Source: Lentisphaerae bacterium ADurb.Bin082
GTDB taxonomy: Bacteria; Verrucomicrobiota; Lentisphaeria; Oligosphaerales; Oligosphaeraceae
Assembly (NCBI GenBank): GCA_002070945.1
Contig: MWEG01000053.1
Coordinates: 1-64,000, forward strand
Length of the DNA stretch: 64,000 nucleotides
Reading direction: 5' to 3'
Part shown: one piece after another, positions 61,872 to 64,000 of the stretch
Position numbering within the stretch: position 1 is the first letter of the stretch
How the letters are laid out: every line of letters starts with the position of its first letter
Translations under genes and position numbers: made by a program
The notes under the pieces: model-generated
What the model saw: only the letters and a program-made list of their open reading frames with translations
What the model was told of the DNA's origin: nothing
Database searches by the model: none

Positions 61872-64000
61872 TTATCTATTTGCGTTTCCCTCGTATGGGT
61901 CGTCGATCATCGCCTTATCCGGGTGATTATCCAGCCAGGCATGGGCTTCCTGGGCAGCCTCGCGAGCCTGGGGAACTAGAGCAGTGACTGCCGCAGCCAA
62001 TTCTGGGGTAAAAGTACCGGTGTCAATCAAGTCTGTAATACGGTAGAATTCCCCGAAAGCACGCGCCAGCCGGTTGCGGATGGCCTCATACTTTGCATCC
62101 TGATGGGGAACCCAGCGAGCATACCGCTTAGTATTTTTTTCCATATCTGCGGTCACGACCAGCTTCCTGGCAACGCCCAAACGGAAGTCGATTTCATCCA
62201 ACGCGCTACGAATTTCCTGCATTTCCGCCAAGGTTTTTCCGAGAGGGGATGCCTGTATGGCCGCCTCCAGCTTGGCAAATTCAGCAAACAGGGATTCAAG
62301 CGCCTTGGCGGGAGGCATTTTCCGCAGCGCCTCCAGGTCTGCCGTGGGGATGCCCGCCCCTTTGGCGCGGTCTGCCAGCAGGACATAACGGGCGGCCTCA
62401 GCGCGAAAACGCGACTGGAAAACTGCCTGGAGTTCCTCCTCAGAGGCATCGCAGACAAAATAGGCGGCGTCCCCAGAGGCAAGAGTCAGCTCAATTTTAT
62501 TTTTTGCGGAAGCAAGGGCGGTTAAATCAAAGACGTTCCCGGGCAGGTAAATTGTCGCTTTTTCCACGCCGTAGGGGTTCTGGTTTACTGCCAGGAAAAG
62601 CATCCCCGCAGGAAGTCGCTGGGCGAAAAGCTTCACGGCGCTCCCCTGGTAATAGCCATTGGGGGACTTGTACTCACCGCAGCTGATGGAAGCATTATCG
62701 GGCAAGGGCGCCACCGTCCCATTGCTTAGCAGCGGCCCCACCGTTGCAAAGGTTCGGCCGGCGTCGCGGACTCCATCCCAGGAAGGAGCATGCTGGCCGC
62801 CTCCGCCAAGATGACTGTAGGGATACATATTATAATTCATCATCCAAGGCCAATGTCCGTTTGGAAAGCCGTGCCAGGCAATGCCCCGCACTCCGGCCGC
62901 CACCGCGAGATGAAGCATGAGGCGTATTTCACCAGAAGTGGGAAATGCGTAGTTTTCATAGGTGCCGAATCCCTGGGGCATAAACCAGACGGGTTTGCTG
63001 CCAGCCAGTTTGACGACACGCTGAAATTCAGGATAGACGCACCAGGGGTTGCGTCCAGAGGAATTGGCGCGTTTGATGGGATACCAGTCTCCAATGAAAA
63101 CAGGAACGTAGGGAATCAAATCGGTCGAGGACGAGTTGAGGTAAGGGATGGGAATGACATGCTCTGGCATGTATTTCTTCAGTTCCTGGTGCATACGCAG
63201 CATCACATCTGCGTTCTGGGGTAGGATTTCATCTGCAGTAAAAACACATTGAATACGGTCGTCGTATTGTTTCAGGAAATTCTGGAATTCCTGGTTTTCC
63301 ACAAAGACCCTTTTCTTCGGCCACTCTTCCTGCATGTACTTATCCACATCCAGGTCTTTGCGCACCATGAAAATCGTCGAAGGAATCAGCCTCACGTCAT
63401 ACTTGCGCGCCAAGTCCCCGATCAGATAGCCGTCCTCGGGAGTTTTCTGGGAAAGCAGATACTGTTCAAGGAAAATCCGGAACGGATAAATCGTGTTGAA
63501 ATATCCATTCACTAATTCCCGTATCAGGCGCGGCTGTATATTCTTGTAGACCTTCATCGTGCCTACGTTGGTAAAATAGCCGCCAATTTCCGGCTGAAAC
63601 AGGTTCCCGGTACCGGCACTGAAGATAAAATAATCTTTAAACTGGGGCGGGAGGGGTGATTCAGCCGGGGGCGTCGGCATCTCTATAGGTTCAATGGCCT
63701 CGAAGTTCTGCTTTTGGCCATACGGGTCCGCATAGAACTGAGTCTGTTCATCCAACAGGCGAATTGTGGCCGTGTACTCTTTGCTTTCTGTCGGCACCAG
63801 GGCGATCTCCCGGCAGTACCATTCCATGGAACTGGCGGTCGGCGCCATGCCTACGAAGGTGTACATGCGACGTACGTTAGATACGTCATACTCAAAAACC
63901 AGGGACATGCCCAACTTCTCATAAAATCGAGCCTGCCATCCAGCCCGGAACAGGTCCTGGACAATGTTGTTCAGGCCGTTAAGCGGGGCGCCATCCTGCC
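61872..64000 (-). CDS. glycosidase-like protein, 5' end outside the window
   Basis: The frame is open to the right edge, so the start is missing; 708 residues are visible. The earliest visible residues read QDGAPLNGLNNIVQDLFRAG, beta-rich and fitting a carbohydrate-binding or galactose-binding-like domain. A likely TIM barrel follows (about residues 200-430), with YLIGDLARKYDVRLIPSTIF, YVPVFIGDWYPIKRANSSGR, KPVWFMPQGFGTYENYAFPT and GVRGIAWHGFPNGHWPWMMN. A beta-rich region (GMLFLAVNQNPYG) and a helical tail (about 530-708) come last. It resembles large uncharacterised Lentisphaerota glycosidases of clan GH-A type, but no catalytic pair is certain. Confidence 0.6.
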   Translation of the reverse strand, partial: QDGAPLNGLNNIVQDLFRAGWQARFYEKLGMSLVFEYDVSNVRRMYTFVGMAPTASSMEWYCREIALVPTESKEYTATIRLLDEQTQFYADPYGQKQNFEAIEPIEMPTPPAESPLPPQFKDYFIFSAGTGNLFQPEIGGYFTNVGTMKVYKNIQPRLIRELVNGYFNTIYPFRIFLEQYLLSQKTPEDGYLIGDLARKYDVRLIPSTIFMVRKDLDVDKYMQEEWPKKRVFVENQEFQNFLKQYDDRIQCVFTADEILPQNADVMLRMHQELKKYMPEHVIPIPYLNSSSTDLIPYVPVFIGDWYPIKRANSSGRNPWCVYPEFQRVVKLAGSKPVWFMPQGFGTYENYAFPTSGEIRLMLHLAVAAGVRGIAWHGFPNGHWPWMMNYNMYPYSHLGGGGQHAPSWDGVRDAGRTFATVGPLLSNGTVAPLPDNASISCGEYKSPNGYYQGSAVKLFAQRLPAGMLFLAVNQNPYGVEKATIYLPGNVFDLTALASAKNKIELTLASGDAAYFVCDASEEELQAVFQSRFRAEAARYVLLADRAKGAGIPTADLEALRKMPPAKALESLFAEFAKLEAAIQASPLGKTLAEMQEIRSALDEIDFRLGVARKLVVTADMEKNTKRYARWVPHQDAKYEAIRNRLARAFGEFYRITDLIDTGTFTPELAAAVTALVPQAREAAQEAHAWLDNHPDKAMIDDPYEGNANR

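Overview
The window looks like a chromosomal segment of a PVC-superphylum bacterium, most likely Lentisphaerota (Victivallis/Lentisphaera-like). This is inferred from gene style, not from a marker-gene tree. The signs are secreted pilin-like proteins starting FTLIE(L/M)LVVIAII beside a GntR-type regulator and glycosidase-like genes, several Gfo/Idh/MocA dehydrogenases paired with TIM-barrel sugar isomerases, a DUF4175-like membrane coiled-coil protein, and intergenic DNA full of simple modular repeats. No phage, integrase, transposase, CRISPR or plasmid genes are visible.

Layout. 0.4-4.4 kb (+): a GH43-like glycosidase with a discoidin-type C-terminus, a secreted unknown, and a VCBS/FG-GAP beta-propeller protein. 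4.6-11.2 kb (-): uncharacterised envelope proteins (TPR-like, a CsgG-like/propeller protein, a multi-TM protein, a lipoprotein). 11.7-17.8 kb (-): a GH42-like beta-galactosidase, then an operon of GntR/LacI-type regulator, pilin-like protein and secreted TIM-barrel protein behind a consensus promoter with a tandem 9-bp repeat in the leader. 18.2-19.9 kb: tRNA-Leu(UAG) and the YifB/ComM ATPase. 20.2-26.5 kb: a BNR sialidase-like protein, a 1461-aa secreted multidomain protein and a second pilin-like protein. 27-30.5 kb (-): Gfo/Idh dehydrogenase, uronate isomerase and metallophosphoesterase. 31-36.4 kb: the DUF4175-like protein and an OleC-type AMP ligase. 36.6-39.6 kb: HPr and enzyme I, converging on a LOG-family protein. 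39.7-41.9 kb: two paralogous secreted proteins of unknown family. 42-45.5 kb: an LplT-like MFS transporter, a sugar isomerase and a Gfo/Idh dehydrogenase. 45.7-51.4 kb (-): RecQ, an AAC(3)-fold acetyltransferase, an RNase II/R exonuclease and YraN. 51.6-61.5 kb (+): D-aminoacylase, a WecA-type glycosyltransferase fused to a Rossmann domain, NadA, a repetitive Ala/Pro-rich tail-anchored protein, hydroxypyruvate isomerase-like plus Gfo/Idh, and an aminotransferase. 61.9-64 kb (-): a glycosidase-like gene cut by the right edge.

The gene set fits a saprophytic or gut-type glycan degrader. Secreted hydrolases, pilin-like surface proteins and uronate/sugar isomerisation and oxidation modules sit among ordinary housekeeping genes. 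HPr and enzyme I lack any visible sugar permease, so they may be regulatory.

The most unusual non-coding signal is a set of modular intergenic repeats. At least seven short modules recur in different combinations, orientations and internal-deletion states at about ten places, always between genes. The most unusual protein signals are pilin-like proteins lacking the -1 glycine of the prepilin peptidase site, a tail-anchored protein with about nine short T-x-[KR]-[LI] motifs, and the tandem secreted paralogues.
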